A stretch of DNA of 64,000 nt, from NCBI GenBank assembly GCA_937911325.1, contig CALDSD010000068.1, positions 106,989 through 170,988 on the forward strand, in the 5' to 3' direction. The position numbers and the translations under genes were made by a program. Positions 28,898-37,915 of the stretch are shown here, one piece after another; the first letter of the stretch is position 1, and the number at the start of each line of letters is the position of its first letter. The notes beneath the pieces are model-generated. The model worked only from the letters and a program-made list of their open reading frames with translations, was not told the origin of the DNA and did not search any database. Source of the stretch: an uncultured Neomegalonema sp. Its GTDB lineage: Bacteria > Pseudomonadota > Alphaproteobacteria > Rhodobacterales > Rhodobacteraceae.

Positions 28898-30073
28898 GTG
28901 GCCTGGCATAAGAGCACGTGGCGGCGGCGCATGAACGCCAGAACCTTGCGCTGGGCGGCGTCAAAAGCGGTCGTCGCCGCGGCGCCGGCGCTGAAACGGG
29001 TGACCAACTTCTATGGCGCCGGCGTGGCTGTCGCCGACGCGGCCGAACGGATGATCTATGCGAACGATCGGCTGTATGAAACTCCCCTTCGCGCTGAACA
29101 GACCAACTTCATCCGAGACTACTGTCAAAGCAACGACCTTGGGTTTTCCGAGACCTATTGGCAAACACCGTGGCGGTTCTCGCTCGAGCAGTTCGAGCTG
29201 CGAGACGCGACGTTTCTTGGTCATACAGGTCGACTGATCGATCGAGATCTTCGGGGCGTTGTGACCGAATGGGGCGAGGCGGACAGCATAAACCGCGACA
29301 AGATCTCAGTTCTGCGCCAGGGACCTGCGCTTGAGGCCGTTGCGCTGCCCGTGCCCAGGTTCAACAACAACTTCCATTTCCTGATCGACGCCGCGACGCC
29401 GATCATCGACTATTTCGAAAGCGGCGCAGCGCTGGGCGGTCCTCATGTGATCCTGACGGCCGCCAACCAGAAGACGTTTGCGACCGAAACGCTGGCGGCT
29501 CTGTCGGCGCATTATGGCGCCGAGCTCCGGATGGTCGCGCCGAACGAGAAGGTCCTGTGTTCGCAAGCCGTGTTCTATCGTCGGCGGCGCCCAGCCAGCG
29601 CCTGGTTCCCGGTGACCAGAGAGACTGCGGATAAATTGCGGGAGATCTTGCTGGCGCATTTCGGACGAACAGCCGATCTGGCCCGCCGCCGGCTACTCTA
29701 CTTGCGCCGAGGCCAGGAAAAGTTACGCAACCTCACGAACACCGCGGAGATGGACGCCTTGATGGCGCGCCACGACTTTGAAGCTTTCCAGCCCGCGGCT
29801 TCGAACTTTGCGGACCAGGTGTCGCTCTGTGCGGAGGCGCAGACGATCGTCGCTGTTCATGGCGCCGCGCTCGCCAACATTCTGTTCGCGCCCCCGGGGA
29901 CGCGCGTCGTCGAGGTGTTCGGCCGGAAAGGCTGCAAATCCGGTTATCTCAGTATCTGCCATCGGCTCGGGCTTGAGCACGTGATCTCGATCGGGGGGGA
30001 GGATGACGGCGATCAGAACTTCGCCGCCGATCTGGATCACCTAGACGCGAGCCTGTCCCCGCCCGCCGATTAA
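28898..30073 (+). CDS. Glycosyltransferase family 61 (DUF563) protein
   Basis: 391 residues. GT61 features: NNNFHFLIDAATPI, a middle region with RRRLLYLRRGQEKLRNLTN, and the C-terminal VAVHGAALANILFAPPGTRVVEVFG. The fold transfers a sugar from an NDP-sugar; acceptor and sugar are unknown, perhaps surface glycan. GTG at 28898 follows GAGGCGAGG by 7 bp; an ATG at 28931 is an alternative with a poor ribosome binding site. Odd context: it rides in the aroK-aroB operon. Convergent with the GIY-YIG gene. Confidence 0.8.
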   Translation: MAWHKSTWRRRMNARTLRWAASKAVVAAAPALKRVTNFYGAGVAVADAAERMIYANDRLYETPLRAEQTNFIRDYCQSNDLGFSETYWQTPWRFSLEQFELRDATFLGHTGRLIDRDLRGVVTEWGEADSINRDKISVLRQGPALEAVALPVPRFNNNFHFLIDAATPIIDYFESGAALGGPHVILTAANQKTFATETLAALSAHYGAELRMVAPNEKVLCSQAVFYRRRRPASAWFPVTRETADKLREILLAHFGRTADLARRRLLYLRRGQEKLRNLTNTAEMDALMARHDFEAFQPAASNFADQVSLCAEAQTIVAVHGAALANILFAPPGTRVVEVFGRKGCKSGYLSICHRLGLEHVISIGGEDDGDQNFAADLDHLDASLSPPAD

Positions 30074-30087
30074 GCTCGGCGCGCCGC

Positions 30088-30894
30088 TCAAAGGTTCACG
30101 TATCGAACCGTCTGGTTCCACCGCGTGCGGTATTTGTCAGGCACCCTGCGCCCGACCCATGCCTCCCATGCGGGATAGGACGCCGGTCGCCCGACAAACC
30201 CCCAAGCAGGCGTGTCCTTTGGTTTGGGGAACGCCGCAAAGACCGGGTCGTCAGATGGAAGCCATTCATCCGCTATGAAAGCTGCGCGCACGATGCCGCG
30301 CGCCTGCACGACGACGTAGTCCGCCCTGCGCGCTTTTGCGATGTCGAGCTTCCAGCCGTACCGGGACATGTTGTAGAGCGCGGACCACGCGACTGGTTCA
30401 TCGTCCTCTTCTCGCGGCCAATTCTCCGACACGGACAGAACGACGCAACGGTGCTTTAGAAACCTGGCTGGCGCCTCGTCATACTGTCGGATCGCCTGAT
30501 CGGTCGACCGAGCGCCGAATTCTCGCGTGCCCTCGCCTGAGACTCGGTTGGTGAGCTCTTCATAAGCCTCGATCATGGCGGCTTCCAGCGTGCCGGTCTC
30601 ATCGTCGTCGCGCAAACCGTGCCGATGAATGATCGTCGCGACTTTCCAGCCGTCTCGGTGGATTTCGTTGATCCGGTCGGTCTTCTTCGACCGCTTGCCT
30701 TCCGCCGCCTCGTCCATGTGGTCGAAGACGCGATTGCCGACGCCGCGCCCGACGTAGAAGGTCTCGCTGTTGCGGGGGTCGACCAGGCGGTAGACATAGT
30801 AGCCCAGCTTCTCGGACACCTGCTTGGAGAAATGGTCATAGACAATGTCGTCCGGGGTTTGAGCCCGGAAGGCGTGAAAGTCGTCGAAACCCAT
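30088..30894 (-). CDS. GIY-YIG domain protein (COG3680 type) with uncharacterised C-terminal part
   Basis: 268 residues. The GIY-YIG nuclease core lies at about 30-125: LGYYVYRLVDP with FYVGRGVGNRVFDHMDEA, then an Arg/His-rich segment and EAAMIEAYEELTNRVSGEG, the likely metal Glu. The rest (about 130-268) has no domain I recognise, with WPREEDDEPVAWSALYNMSRY and WGFVGRPASYPAWEAWVGRRV. Some GIY-YIG proteins cut DNA; substrate here is unknown. A good promoter sits about 80 bp upstream. Stands alone between GT61 and an SRPBCC gene. Confidence 0.8.
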   Translation of the reverse strand: MGFDDFHAFRAQTPDDIVYDHFSKQVSEKLGYYVYRLVDPRNSETFYVGRGVGNRVFDHMDEAAEGKRSKKTDRINEIHRDGWKVATIIHRHGLRDDDETGTLEAAMIEAYEELTNRVSGEGTREFGARSTDQAIRQYDEAPARFLKHRCVVLSVSENWPREEDDEPVAWSALYNMSRYGWKLDIAKARRADYVVVQARGIVRAAFIADEWLPSDDPVFAAFPKPKDTPAWGFVGRPASYPAWEAWVGRRVPDKYRTRWNQTVRYVNL

Positions 30895-30973
30895 CAGCCT
30901 GCCTCTCGTTGCCGCGCTGCGCGCGTGTCTTCCGAGGAGCCGTCTTCTGCGACTCTCTCACTGCTCTACCTAC

Positions 30974-31003
30974 ATTTTGTGGTCAGACTGGCTCGAATGT
31001 CAA
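30974..31003 (-). promoter_or_regulatory. Predicted promoter of the GIY-YIG gene
   Basis: Minus-strand TTGACA (30998-31003) and CAAAAT (30974-30979) with 18 bp between them, in a relatively AT-rich stretch. Gives a leader of about 70 nt before the ATG at 30894. Confidence 0.45.
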
Positions 31004-31120
31004 TTTACAGATGCTAGACGGCGAGAACCGGCGGGTCCGCGACCATGGTTTCCGAAAAATTAAGGATTAACCGCGATCATCTCGGTGATTGGTTCAGAGG
31101 CAGCGAGAGGGAAGTCGCAG

Positions 31121-31624
31121 ATGTCCTTTTTGAACGGAGTGTTGGCCCCGGTTCTGGCCGTTACGGCGATGGTTTCGGTCGGGGCGGTTCGTCCGCTCGA
31201 TGAAGCGCCGCAGAAACCGGAGACAGCGTCTTACTTCCAAACAGTATCGATCGCAGCGCCAGCGACAGAGGTCTGGTCGGCGCTGACTGAGAAAGCGATC
31301 GCCGACGAGTACCATCTGGCGCCGATGGCGGCCGACATCACCGAGCCCGGGCAGTTGATCTCATTTGGCTCGCCAGAGCGTCGTGTGATCCGCGGCGCCG
31401 TGCTGAGCATTGTTGAGGACGAAGCGCTGGAGCACAGCTTCCGCGTGATCGGCGGACCGGAGATCGATTCGATCGTGCGTTGGCGGATCGAAGGTGCGGG
31501 CCCGACGACGCTGGTTCACCTGGAGCATCGCGGTTTCTCGGGGCAAAGCCCGGAATACGGCGCGTTGATGAATGGCTGGCCTGTCGTGCTGCAACGTCTC
31601 AAGCAGACGCTTGAAACCAGTTAA
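31121..31624 (+). CDS. Exported SRPBCC-family protein
   Basis: 167 residues with an N-terminal signal-like segment (GVLAPVLAVTAMVSVGA), then an SRPBCC/START-like ligand-binding fold (about 35-165): VSIAAPATEVWSALTEKAIADEYHLA, SFRVIGGPEIDSIVRWRI, TLVHLEHRGF, WPVVLQRLKQTLE. Family members bind hydrophobic ligands; a secreted version is less common, so periplasmic lipid or pigment handling is one guess. ATG at 31121 follows GAGAGGGA. Ends with a strong terminator. Confidence 0.78.
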   Translation: MSFLNGVLAPVLAVTAMVSVGAVRPLDEAPQKPETASYFQTVSIAAPATEVWSALTEKAIADEYHLAPMAADITEPGQLISFGSPERRVIRGAVLSIVEDEALEHSFRVIGGPEIDSIVRWRIEGAGPTTLVHLEHRGFSGQSPEYGALMNGWPVVLQRLKQTLETS

Positions 31625-31647
31625 CCGCCGCAAAGCCCACAAAGACA

Positions 31648-31678
31648 AAAGAGGCCGCGATCGGCCTCTTTCTTTTTT
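31648..31678 (+). terminator. Rho-independent terminator after the SRPBCC gene
   Basis: AAAGAGGCC (31648-31656) pairs with GGCCTCTTT (31663-31671) across a 6-nt loop, followed by CTTTTTT. It lies between convergent genes; the reverse strand has a shorter T-tract (TTTTGTCTTT), so it may act in both directions. Confidence 0.9.
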
Positions 31679-31699
31679 GTTCAGTCAGAGCTCGTCCGC

Positions 31700-32233
31700 T
31701 TAGCCTTGCGGCGCGAGGCTCGAGTCGAATTTCGGCGCATTTTTCTGCGGCGAGTCCTTGCTCTCGATGCCGGGCCAGTTGCCTTCGGCTATCGAAATGT
31801 TGCCCGGCACGTCTTCTTCCCAGAAGCCGACCACGACCGGCGTGATGTTCAGGTACAGTTTGTCATCGACGATGCGCCACAGGTTCGGATTGCCTGGAAC
31901 CTTGCCGCCCTTGGAGACGCCATAAGCGCAGTGGCCGTCGTATTGCGGCGCGTAGAACTCCGGGTTCCCGACGAACAGATCGCGGTTCTCGGCCGATGCG
32001 AACGCCCAAGTCGCGCCATTCCATTCGGTCGTGAACTCTTTCTTGCCAGGCACGGCTTTCGGCTGGGCTTGACCGATCGGCGCCTGTTCGAGCGAGCGGT
32101 ACGCGACAACGTCGTAACCCGAGGCCGCATAGCCTGAGTTGTCGATGAACTGTGGTCCTGCAATGGCGAAGGTCGGCGCTACGAACAGCGCTGCGGCGAC
32201 AAATGCGCCTTTAAGGGTCGAAGCGAAAGACAT
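31700..32233 (-). CDS. Exported YHS-domain protein
   Basis: 177 residues with a signal peptide (TLKGAFVAAALFVAPTFAIAG). The mature part has a YHS-like segment: SGYDVVAYRSLEQAPIGQA, FTTEWNGATWAFASAENRDLFVGNPEFYAPQYDGHCAYGVSKG, common in short periplasmic proteins sometimes linked to metal handling. The single Cys in GHCAYG is conserved in this group. Role unknown. ATG at 32233; an in-frame extension to 32338 lacks signal-peptide character. Confidence 0.85.
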   Translation of the reverse strand: MSFASTLKGAFVAAALFVAPTFAIAGPQFIDNSGYAASGYDVVAYRSLEQAPIGQAQPKAVPGKKEFTTEWNGATWAFASAENRDLFVGNPEFYAPQYDGHCAYGVSKGGKVPGNPNLWRIVDDKLYLNITPVVVGFWEEDVPGNISIAEGNWPGIESKDSPQKNAPKFDSSLAPQG

Positions 32234-32352
32234 TTGCGAAACTCCGAAATTGAGCTGTGCGGGACGATCCCGTGCGCTTCTAAATGCGACGTCGCCGTCG
32301 TTCTCGCCAATCACCTCTGAACGCAAAGTTGTGAACAACCGTCAGAAACCGC

Positions 32353-33675
32353 TCACAGATAGCGCTGAAGCATGGGGCGCATGTCGAGACGCGCCCTCAG
32401 ACGCGCGGCCAGCAGGAAGATGCCGCCGATCTTGCGTTGGATAAACAGAGTGTCGGGCGGCGGAATGTGCCAGAAGTCGCGCTCACGGCTCATTTCCATC
32501 CCGGCGTCTCGCAGTCGAGCGGTCACGTCAGTCGTCGCAAAGTCGAAAGGTCCCTCTTGGCGCAGGGGCTCCATCGCCATCTCGAACATCGCCATCACCT
32601 GCGCCTGGTGACGTGGTTTCGTGTCGGCGGCGAAAAAGCCGATGTCGATGGCCGCGGCGCGCAGCGCTTCGGTGTCGCCCGACATGCCGGTTCGCAGCAA
32701 TTCCCGATATTGATCTGAGATGTGTTGAGGGATTTCTCGGGCGGCCCCGAAATCCAGCAGAACGACGCGCTCGGAGGCTTCGTCAAAGCGGTAGTTGGCG
32801 AAGTTCGGGTCTGTCTGCATCAGACGGAACTCGAAAAGCTCCCGCAGCATCAGCTGGACGAGCAGGGTGACGACATGGTCGCGGGTTCTTTGAGGAGCGG
32901 ACTCTAAGGTCTCGATCGCTTTTCCTCGAACGAAGCTCATCGCCAGAAGCGTTTCGGTCGTGAGATCCGCATGCAGTTCCGGGACGTGGAAGTTTGGGTC
33001 GTCGCGCAGCAAGGCGCCAAACCGGGCGAGATATCGCCCCTCGCGCGCATAGTCTGCCTCTTCATGCAGCTGGCGCTTCGCTTCGCTCAGAAGCGGCGAG
33101 ATATCCAGCTCGGTCGGCAGCAGACCGGAAAGGCGGATCAGCGAGGCGACGTTGTCGACATCGCTGTCGATGCTGCGTCGAACGCCAGGATATTGGACTT
33201 TTATCGCAAGATCGCGCCCGTCCCTGGTCTGTGCGCGATGCACCTGACCGATCGAGGCCGCCGCCAAGGGTTCGGTGTCGAAGCGCTCAAAGCGTTTGAG
33301 AAAGTCCGCGCCCCAATTCTCGATCAGCACCTGTTTCAGTTGCCGCGAGGGCATGTAGTCGGCGTCCGCGCGCAGGCGAGAGAGGATGTCGCCGAGCTCT
33401 GAAGGCAGGAAATCCCCGGCTTCCATCGACATCAGCTGGCCAACCTTCATCGCCGCTCCCCGCATTTGTGCGAGTTGGTTGGTCACCCGCCGCGCGTTCG
33501 CGGGCGTCAGCAACAGGTCGCTCATGCTGGGGCGCTTTCCGCTCGCAAGCTGTTGCGCGCCCTGCAACGCCATTCCGCCGGCGACCCCGGTCGCCATTCC
33601 GCCGAACCGAGCGAGCCGCGAAAGACGGCTTTGCGGCACGGCGACGCCGCGCGGTTTGTAACTGCGATTGCGCAC
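32353..33675 (-). CDS. ABC1/UbiB-family atypical kinase (COQ8-like)
   Basis: 440 residues. The ABC1 fold shows the KxGQ motif (MKVGQLMSMEAGDFLP), the Ala-rich loop replacing the P-loop (LAAASIGQVHRAQ), LAIKVQYPGV with the VAIK-like lysine, QTDPNFANYRF and LLDFGAARE (DFG). Relatives support ubiquinone synthesis or lipid homeostasis. The N-terminal segment (GMATGVAGGMALQ) is membrane-interacting in character. GTG start at 33675 with AGGTGA upstream. No ubi genes nearby. Confidence 0.88.
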   Translation of the reverse strand: MRNRSYKPRGVAVPQSRLSRLARFGGMATGVAGGMALQGAQQLASGKRPSMSDLLLTPANARRVTNQLAQMRGAAMKVGQLMSMEAGDFLPSELGDILSRLRADADYMPSRQLKQVLIENWGADFLKRFERFDTEPLAAASIGQVHRAQTRDGRDLAIKVQYPGVRRSIDSDVDNVASLIRLSGLLPTELDISPLLSEAKRQLHEEADYAREGRYLARFGALLRDDPNFHVPELHADLTTETLLAMSFVRGKAIETLESAPQRTRDHVVTLLVQLMLRELFEFRLMQTDPNFANYRFDEASERVVLLDFGAAREIPQHISDQYRELLRTGMSGDTEALRAAAIDIGFFAADTKPRHQAQVMAMFEMAMEPLRQEGPFDFATTDVTARLRDAGMEMSRERDFWHIPPPDTLFIQRKIGGIFLLAARLRARLDMRPMLQRYL

Positions 33676-33748
33676 TGAGGATCACCTAAACGGAAAACAT
33701 GTTCGCCGTTCAGCTAAAGCGAGCGGGCGCGTCGGCAACCAAATCGCG

Positions 33749-35011
33749 TCAGACGATAAAGTTGGCGACCACCTCGTCGTCGGTGATGTCGCGTGCCTGA
33801 AACCCGGCCTGCGCCATCGCGGTTTCCAGCCGTTCAAAGTTTCCCGCCTGCTTCGTCTCGATCCCGAGAAGAATCGAGCCGAAGTTTCGTGCGGACTTTT
33901 TCAGGTACTCAAAGCGCGAGATGTCGTCGTCTGGCCCGAGCAGCGTGAGAAAGTCTTTCAGCGCGCCGGGACGCTGCGGCAGGCGAAGGATGTAATATTT
34001 CTTCAGACCCGCCGCTTTCAGCGCGCGTTCCTTCACCTCCGGCAGGCGCTCGAAGTCGAAGTTGCCCCCGGAGGTGACGGCCACGACCGTCTTGCCCGTG
34101 ATCGTCTTGGCGGGCAGGTGACGCAGAGCCTCGACCTCAAGCGCCCCGGCCGGCTCCAGGACAATTCCCTCGATGTTGAGCATGTCGAGAATTGTCACAC
34201 ACAGCTGGTCTTCGGGGACGAGCGTCACATCGCCAGGATCGAAGCGCTGGAGCACCTTCCAATTCTCCGCCCCGATCTGGGCCACGGCGGCGCCATCGAC
34301 GAAGTTGTCGACTTGCGCCAACTTCACGCGCTCTCCAGCCTCGAGCGATCGCCGAAGGCTCGGAGCCCCCGACGGCTCGACCAGGATGATTTTCGTCTCC
34401 GGCGAAAGCGCGTCGAAAACCTGGGCGACGCCCGCCGACAAGCCGCCGCCGCCAACAGGTAGGATGAGAATATCAATCGGTTCGCGCAGCTGAGCCAGCA
34501 TCTCGAACCCGACAGTGGCTTGTCCCTCGATGATGTCGGGATGATCGAAGGGCGGCACCATCACGGCGTTCTCGGCCTCGGCGAACGCGAGAGCGGCGGC
34601 GTTGCACTGATCAAAGATATCGCCTTGCAGCTCGATGCGGATGTTCTGGCCGCCAAAGGCGCGCGTCTTGTCGATCTTCTGGCCGGGCGTCGTGACCGGC
34701 ATGAAGACAACGCCTTCGACGTCGAAGTGGCGGCAGGCGAACGCAAAGCCCTGCGCGTGGTTCCCAGCGGAAGCGCAAACGAACCGCTTTGGTGGGACCG
34801 CGGCGGACAGCGCCTTGCGAAAGAATGTGAACGCTCCGCGCAGCTTGTAGCTCCGAACAGGCGTCAGGTCCTCCCGCTTGAGGAAGATCCGCGCGCCGTG
34901 CTTGCCCGAAAGGTAGAGGTTCTCCTGCAGCGGCGTCGGTGGGAGCACCGCGGTCAGGGCGGCGGCGGTTTCTTTCACGCCCTCAAGGAATGGAGATGTC
35001 GGCGCGGACAT
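33749..35011 (-). CDS. ilvA: Threonine ammonia-lyase with C-terminal ACT-like domain
   Basis: 420 residues. PLP enzyme turning threonine to 2-oxobutanoate, first step of isoleucine synthesis. Lys56 in VRSYKLRGAF binds PLP; NHAQGFA and a serine-rich VGGGGLSAG phosphate loop are present. The C-terminal part (about 335-420; YYILRLPQRPGALKDFLTLLG) is one ACT-like regulatory domain, so allosteric control is likely. ATG at 35011; an upstream frame to 35062 is not supported. Confidence 0.92.
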   Translation of the reverse strand: MSAPTSPFLEGVKETAAALTAVLPPTPLQENLYLSGKHGARIFLKREDLTPVRSYKLRGAFTFFRKALSAAVPPKRFVCASAGNHAQGFAFACRHFDVEGVVFMPVTTPGQKIDKTRAFGGQNIRIELQGDIFDQCNAAALAFAEAENAVMVPPFDHPDIIEGQATVGFEMLAQLREPIDILILPVGGGGLSAGVAQVFDALSPETKIILVEPSGAPSLRRSLEAGERVKLAQVDNFVDGAAVAQIGAENWKVLQRFDPGDVTLVPEDQLCVTILDMLNIEGIVLEPAGALEVEALRHLPAKTITGKTVVAVTSGGNFDFERLPEVKERALKAAGLKKYYILRLPQRPGALKDFLTLLGPDDDISRFEYLKKSARNFGSILLGIETKQAGNFERLETAMAQAGFQARDITDDEVVANFIV

Positions 35012-35099
35012 AGGAGGTCCTTCAAAGCGGTTTGACAAAGCAATAAGCCGCCTGAACACCACGTTGGCGTCGGAAGGGCAAGGTTTGGGAGACTGAATC

Positions 35100-35444
35100 G
35101 TGAAGCATTTGCGGTATGCGGCCTCCTCGGCGATCGAGCAGACCGCGGTTTTCAGCCAGATCCTCCGTCCCGAAGACCTCTGTTGGGAGACTGAGGACGC
35201 CGTTATCCGTCAATGCGCGTCCGTGTTCGCAGAGCTGTATTGTCTGGTCGACATCCAAAACCAGGCACCCGTGCGCCTTTGGTTCAAAGACCGGTTTGGA
35301 CAGGAAGATGCGCCGTTCGGGCTGGACGAGATCTTCGCGTTCATGATCAAACCCAATCGGGCTCTCGACAACGCCGGCGCCCATCGCAAAAAAGCGGCGC
35401 GCTCGCCGTTGGCGCGGCCGGTGCTTCGCGTGACCCCATGGTGA
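35100..35444 (+). CDS. Hypothetical protein
   Basis: 114 residues starting with GTG at 35100 after GGGAG. No signal peptide or domain recognised; contains EDLCWETEDAVIRQCASVFAELYCLVDIQNQ with several Cys and Trp, and a basic C-terminus. It lies between the divergent ilvA and the FAD-oxidase gene and ends 24 bp before the latter, so it could be the first gene of that operon. Coding status is plausible but not proven. Confidence 0.45.
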   Translation: MKHLRYAASSAIEQTAVFSQILRPEDLCWETEDAVIRQCASVFAELYCLVDIQNQAPVRLWFKDRFGQEDAPFGLDEIFAFMIKPNRALDNAGAHRKKAARSPLARPVLRVTPW

Positions 35445-35468
35445 CCCCAGATCGTTGAGCAGAAAGAA

Positions 35469-36905
35469 ATGACCCATCTGTCCGAACCATCCGCCGCGTT
35501 TCTCGAGGGGTTGCGAGAACTGCTTGGTCCGAAGGGGTGGTTGCCTGCGGATGGGCATCCCGGCTACTTCACCGAACCGCGTGGTAAGTGGCGCGGCCGC
35601 GGGGCGCTGATCGCGCGACCCATTCTGACGGAAGAGGTCGCTGAAGTGGTGCGCAGATGCGCGGCCGCCGGCGTCGGCGTGGTCCCGGTGTCCGGAGGAA
35701 CGGGGCTGGTGGCCGGGCAGATCGCGACGGACGGCCCGACGCCAGTGCTGCTGTCGACGGAGCGCATGGACCGCGTGCGCGAGGTCAGCCGCGAGGACGC
35801 GGCCATCACCGTTGAAGGCGGGTGCGTGCTGGAGACGGTGCAACAGGCGGCTGAAGCGGCCGGGATGTTGTTCCCTTTGAGCTACGCGAGCCAAGGCTCC
35901 GCGCGCATTGGCGGGGCGCTTGCCGCGAACTCGGGCGGGGTGCAGGTCATCCGGTACGGCAACGCGCGCGACTTGTGTCTGGGGTTGGAGGCGGTCTTGC
36001 CGGACGGGTCGGTGTTTCATGGGCTGAAGAGCCTGCGGAAGGACAACACCGGATACGATCTGCGCAACCTGTTGATCGGCGCGGAGGGCACGCTTGGCGT
36101 GATTACGGCCGCGACGCTGAAATTGTTTCCGCGTCCTGCGGAGACAGCGACGGCGCTGTGTGCTCTGCGCTCTCCGGCGGACGCGTTGACGCTGCTTCGG
36201 AAGCTGCAGGAAACGCTGGGCGAAAGCGTCTCCGCATTCGAGTTGATTGCGCGACAGGGCGTCGACTTCGTGCTCGATCATATCGACCGCAGCCGCGACC
36301 CGATGGAGGCCAAGCACCCATGGTATGCGTTGCTGGAGATCGGCGCTCCCGGCGCTGCGGAAGCTCTTGAAGGCGCGCTTGGCGAACTGTGGGAAGAGTA
36401 TCTGGAGGACGCTGTTCTTGCGTCGAATGAGGCGCAGCGTCAGGAGCTGTGGCGATTGCGGGAGAACATCCCCCTCGCCAATGCGGAAGTCGGCGCTATC
36501 GCTAGCCATGACATTTCAATTCCGATCGGCCGGATCGCTGAGTTCATCGCCGAAGGCGACGACATGGCGAGGAAGGTGGCGCCGGGCGCGCGCATCAACT
36601 GCTTTGGCCATCTTGGCGACGGCAATCTGCATTACAATTTCTACCCGCCCGAAGGGCGCCGCCGCGACGAGCCGGAGTTCAAGGTGCTGGCGCCGCTTGT
36701 GACCCGGGCGGTTCACGATCTAACGCATCATTACGGCGGCTCGATCAGCGCCGAGCACGGGATCGGCCGGGCCAAGCGCGACGACCTCGCACGCTATGGC
36801 GATCCGGCGAAGCTCGCGGCGATGCGGGCGATCAAACGGGCGCTGGACCCAGTCGGGATCATGAACCCCGGCGCCGTCCTCTCGGTCGAGGAGGAGCGGA
36901 CGTGA
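35469..36905 (+). CDS. FAD-binding oxidoreductase (GlcD/D2HGDH type)
   Basis: 478 residues. N-terminal PCMH-type FAD-binding domain (about 35-215; VVPVSGGTGLVAGQ, QGSARIGGALAANSGGVQVIRYGNARDLCLG, NLLIGAEGTLGVIT) and a C-terminal FAD-linked oxidase domain ending INCFGHLGDGNLHYNFYPP, GGSISAEHGIGRAKR. Relatives oxidise D-lactate, glycolate or D-2-hydroxyglutarate; the sequence alone does not choose. The stop overlaps the following MaoC gene by four bases (GTGA), so they are translationally coupled. Confidence 0.9.
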   Translation: MTHLSEPSAAFLEGLRELLGPKGWLPADGHPGYFTEPRGKWRGRGALIARPILTEEVAEVVRRCAAAGVGVVPVSGGTGLVAGQIATDGPTPVLLSTERMDRVREVSREDAAITVEGGCVLETVQQAAEAAGMLFPLSYASQGSARIGGALAANSGGVQVIRYGNARDLCLGLEAVLPDGSVFHGLKSLRKDNTGYDLRNLLIGAEGTLGVITAATLKLFPRPAETATALCALRSPADALTLLRKLQETLGESVSAFELIARQGVDFVLDHIDRSRDPMEAKHPWYALLEIGAPGAAEALEGALGELWEEYLEDAVLASNEAQRQELWRLRENIPLANAEVGAIASHDISIPIGRIAEFIAEGDDMARKVAPGARINCFGHLGDGNLHYNFYPPEGRRRDEPEFKVLAPLVTRAVHDLTHHYGGSISAEHGIGRAKRDDLARYGDPAKLAAMRAIKRALDPVGIMNPGAVLSVEEERT

Positions 36906-37915
36906 AGGATATCCTGCACTTTGAAGACTTTGCCGAAGGACAGAGCTTTGATTGCGGCGAGCGCACGCTGACCGAGGAGGAGATGATCGCCTTCGCCAGA
37001 CGCTACGACCCGCTGCCGTTCCATGTCGATCGTGAGGCGGCTCGGGCCTCGCTCTTGGGCGGGTTGGCCGCCAGCGGTTGGCACACTTGCGCGCTCATGA
37101 TGCGAATGTATGCGGAGGCGGTGATCCTTCGAACGGCCGGGCTCGGCAGTCCCGGCGTCTCGGAAGTGCGTTGGCGCAAACCTGTCTACGCCAATGTTCC
37201 GATGCGGCTGCGGTGCGACGTGACCGGGTCTCGGCCCTCGGGCAGTCGGCCGGATGCGGGGCTGGTGTCATTTGAATTCACCCTGAGCGCGCCCGAGCAC
37301 ATTCTATGCACGCAGAGTTTCGTGGTTCTCATTGCGCGCCGTTCGCCCGGCGGCGCGTCGAGCGCTCGCGCGGTCGCCAAGAAGGCGTCCCTCCCGGAGA
37401 AAGCGCCGGAGAGGATCGCGCCGGGCAGCGAGATGACATATGTCGACCCGGCCGATGCGCCGGTTGGAGTGGCGTTCGATCTGGGGTCGGAGGAGATCAC
37501 GGCCGAGGCGATCGTGGACTTCGCCCAGCAGTTTGATCCGCAACCGTTTCACCTGGATCGAGAGGCGGGCCGCGCCAGTCTCTTCGGTGGTCTCGCCGCC
37601 AGCGGCTGGCACACAACGGCGGTTTGGATGGGGCGGATGTCGGCGGCGCATCAAGCCGCGATGGCGACGCTGCCCGCTGAGGAGCAGACGAACGCTCAGG
37701 TCAAACGAGGCCCATCGCCGGGTTTTGAGGATCTCCGATGGCGACGCCCGGTCTTGGAAGGCGACACGTTGCGCTGTTTCTCGATGCCGCTCGAGGTGCG
37801 AGATCTCAATTCGATGCGGGACTGGGGCCTCTTGCTGATGCGGAATTGGGCCGAGAACCAGCGCGGCGAAATCGCGATGTCCTTCACTGGGAAGCTGCTG
37901 TTGCGCCGCGGATGA
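36902..37915 (+). CDS. Tandem MaoC-like hydratase (two fused hot-dog domains)
   Basis: 337 residues made of two MaoC-type halves, about 1-150 and 180-337, joined by an Ala/Lys/Pro linker. Each carries a near-identical hydratase core: DPLPFHVDREAARAS (36-50) and DPQPFHLDREAGRAS (212-226), followed by LAASGWHT (55-62 and 231-238). The catalytic Asp/His pair appears in both, so both sites may be active. The fusion probably replaces a homodimer. GTG start at 36902 overlaps the FAD-oxidase stop. Confidence 0.87.
   Translation: MKDILHFEDFAEGQSFDCGERTLTEEEMIAFARRYDPLPFHVDREAARASLLGGLAASGWHTCALMMRMYAEAVILRTAGLGSPGVSEVRWRKPVYANVPMRLRCDVTGSRPSGSRPDAGLVSFEFTLSAPEHILCTQSFVVLIARRSPGGASSARAVAKKASLPEKAPERIAPGSEMTYVDPADAPVGVAFDLGSEEITAEAIVDFAQQFDPQPFHLDREAGRASLFGGLAASGWHTTAVWMGRMSAAHQAAMATLPAEEQTNAQVKRGPSPGFEDLRWRRPVLEGDTLRCFSMPLEVRDLNSMRDWGLLLMRNWAENQRGEIAMSFTGKLLLRRG

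Noticed and set aside
35022..36509. 495-codon open frame on the minus strand
   Set aside because: Antisense to the FAD-binding oxidase, whose family signatures are clear.
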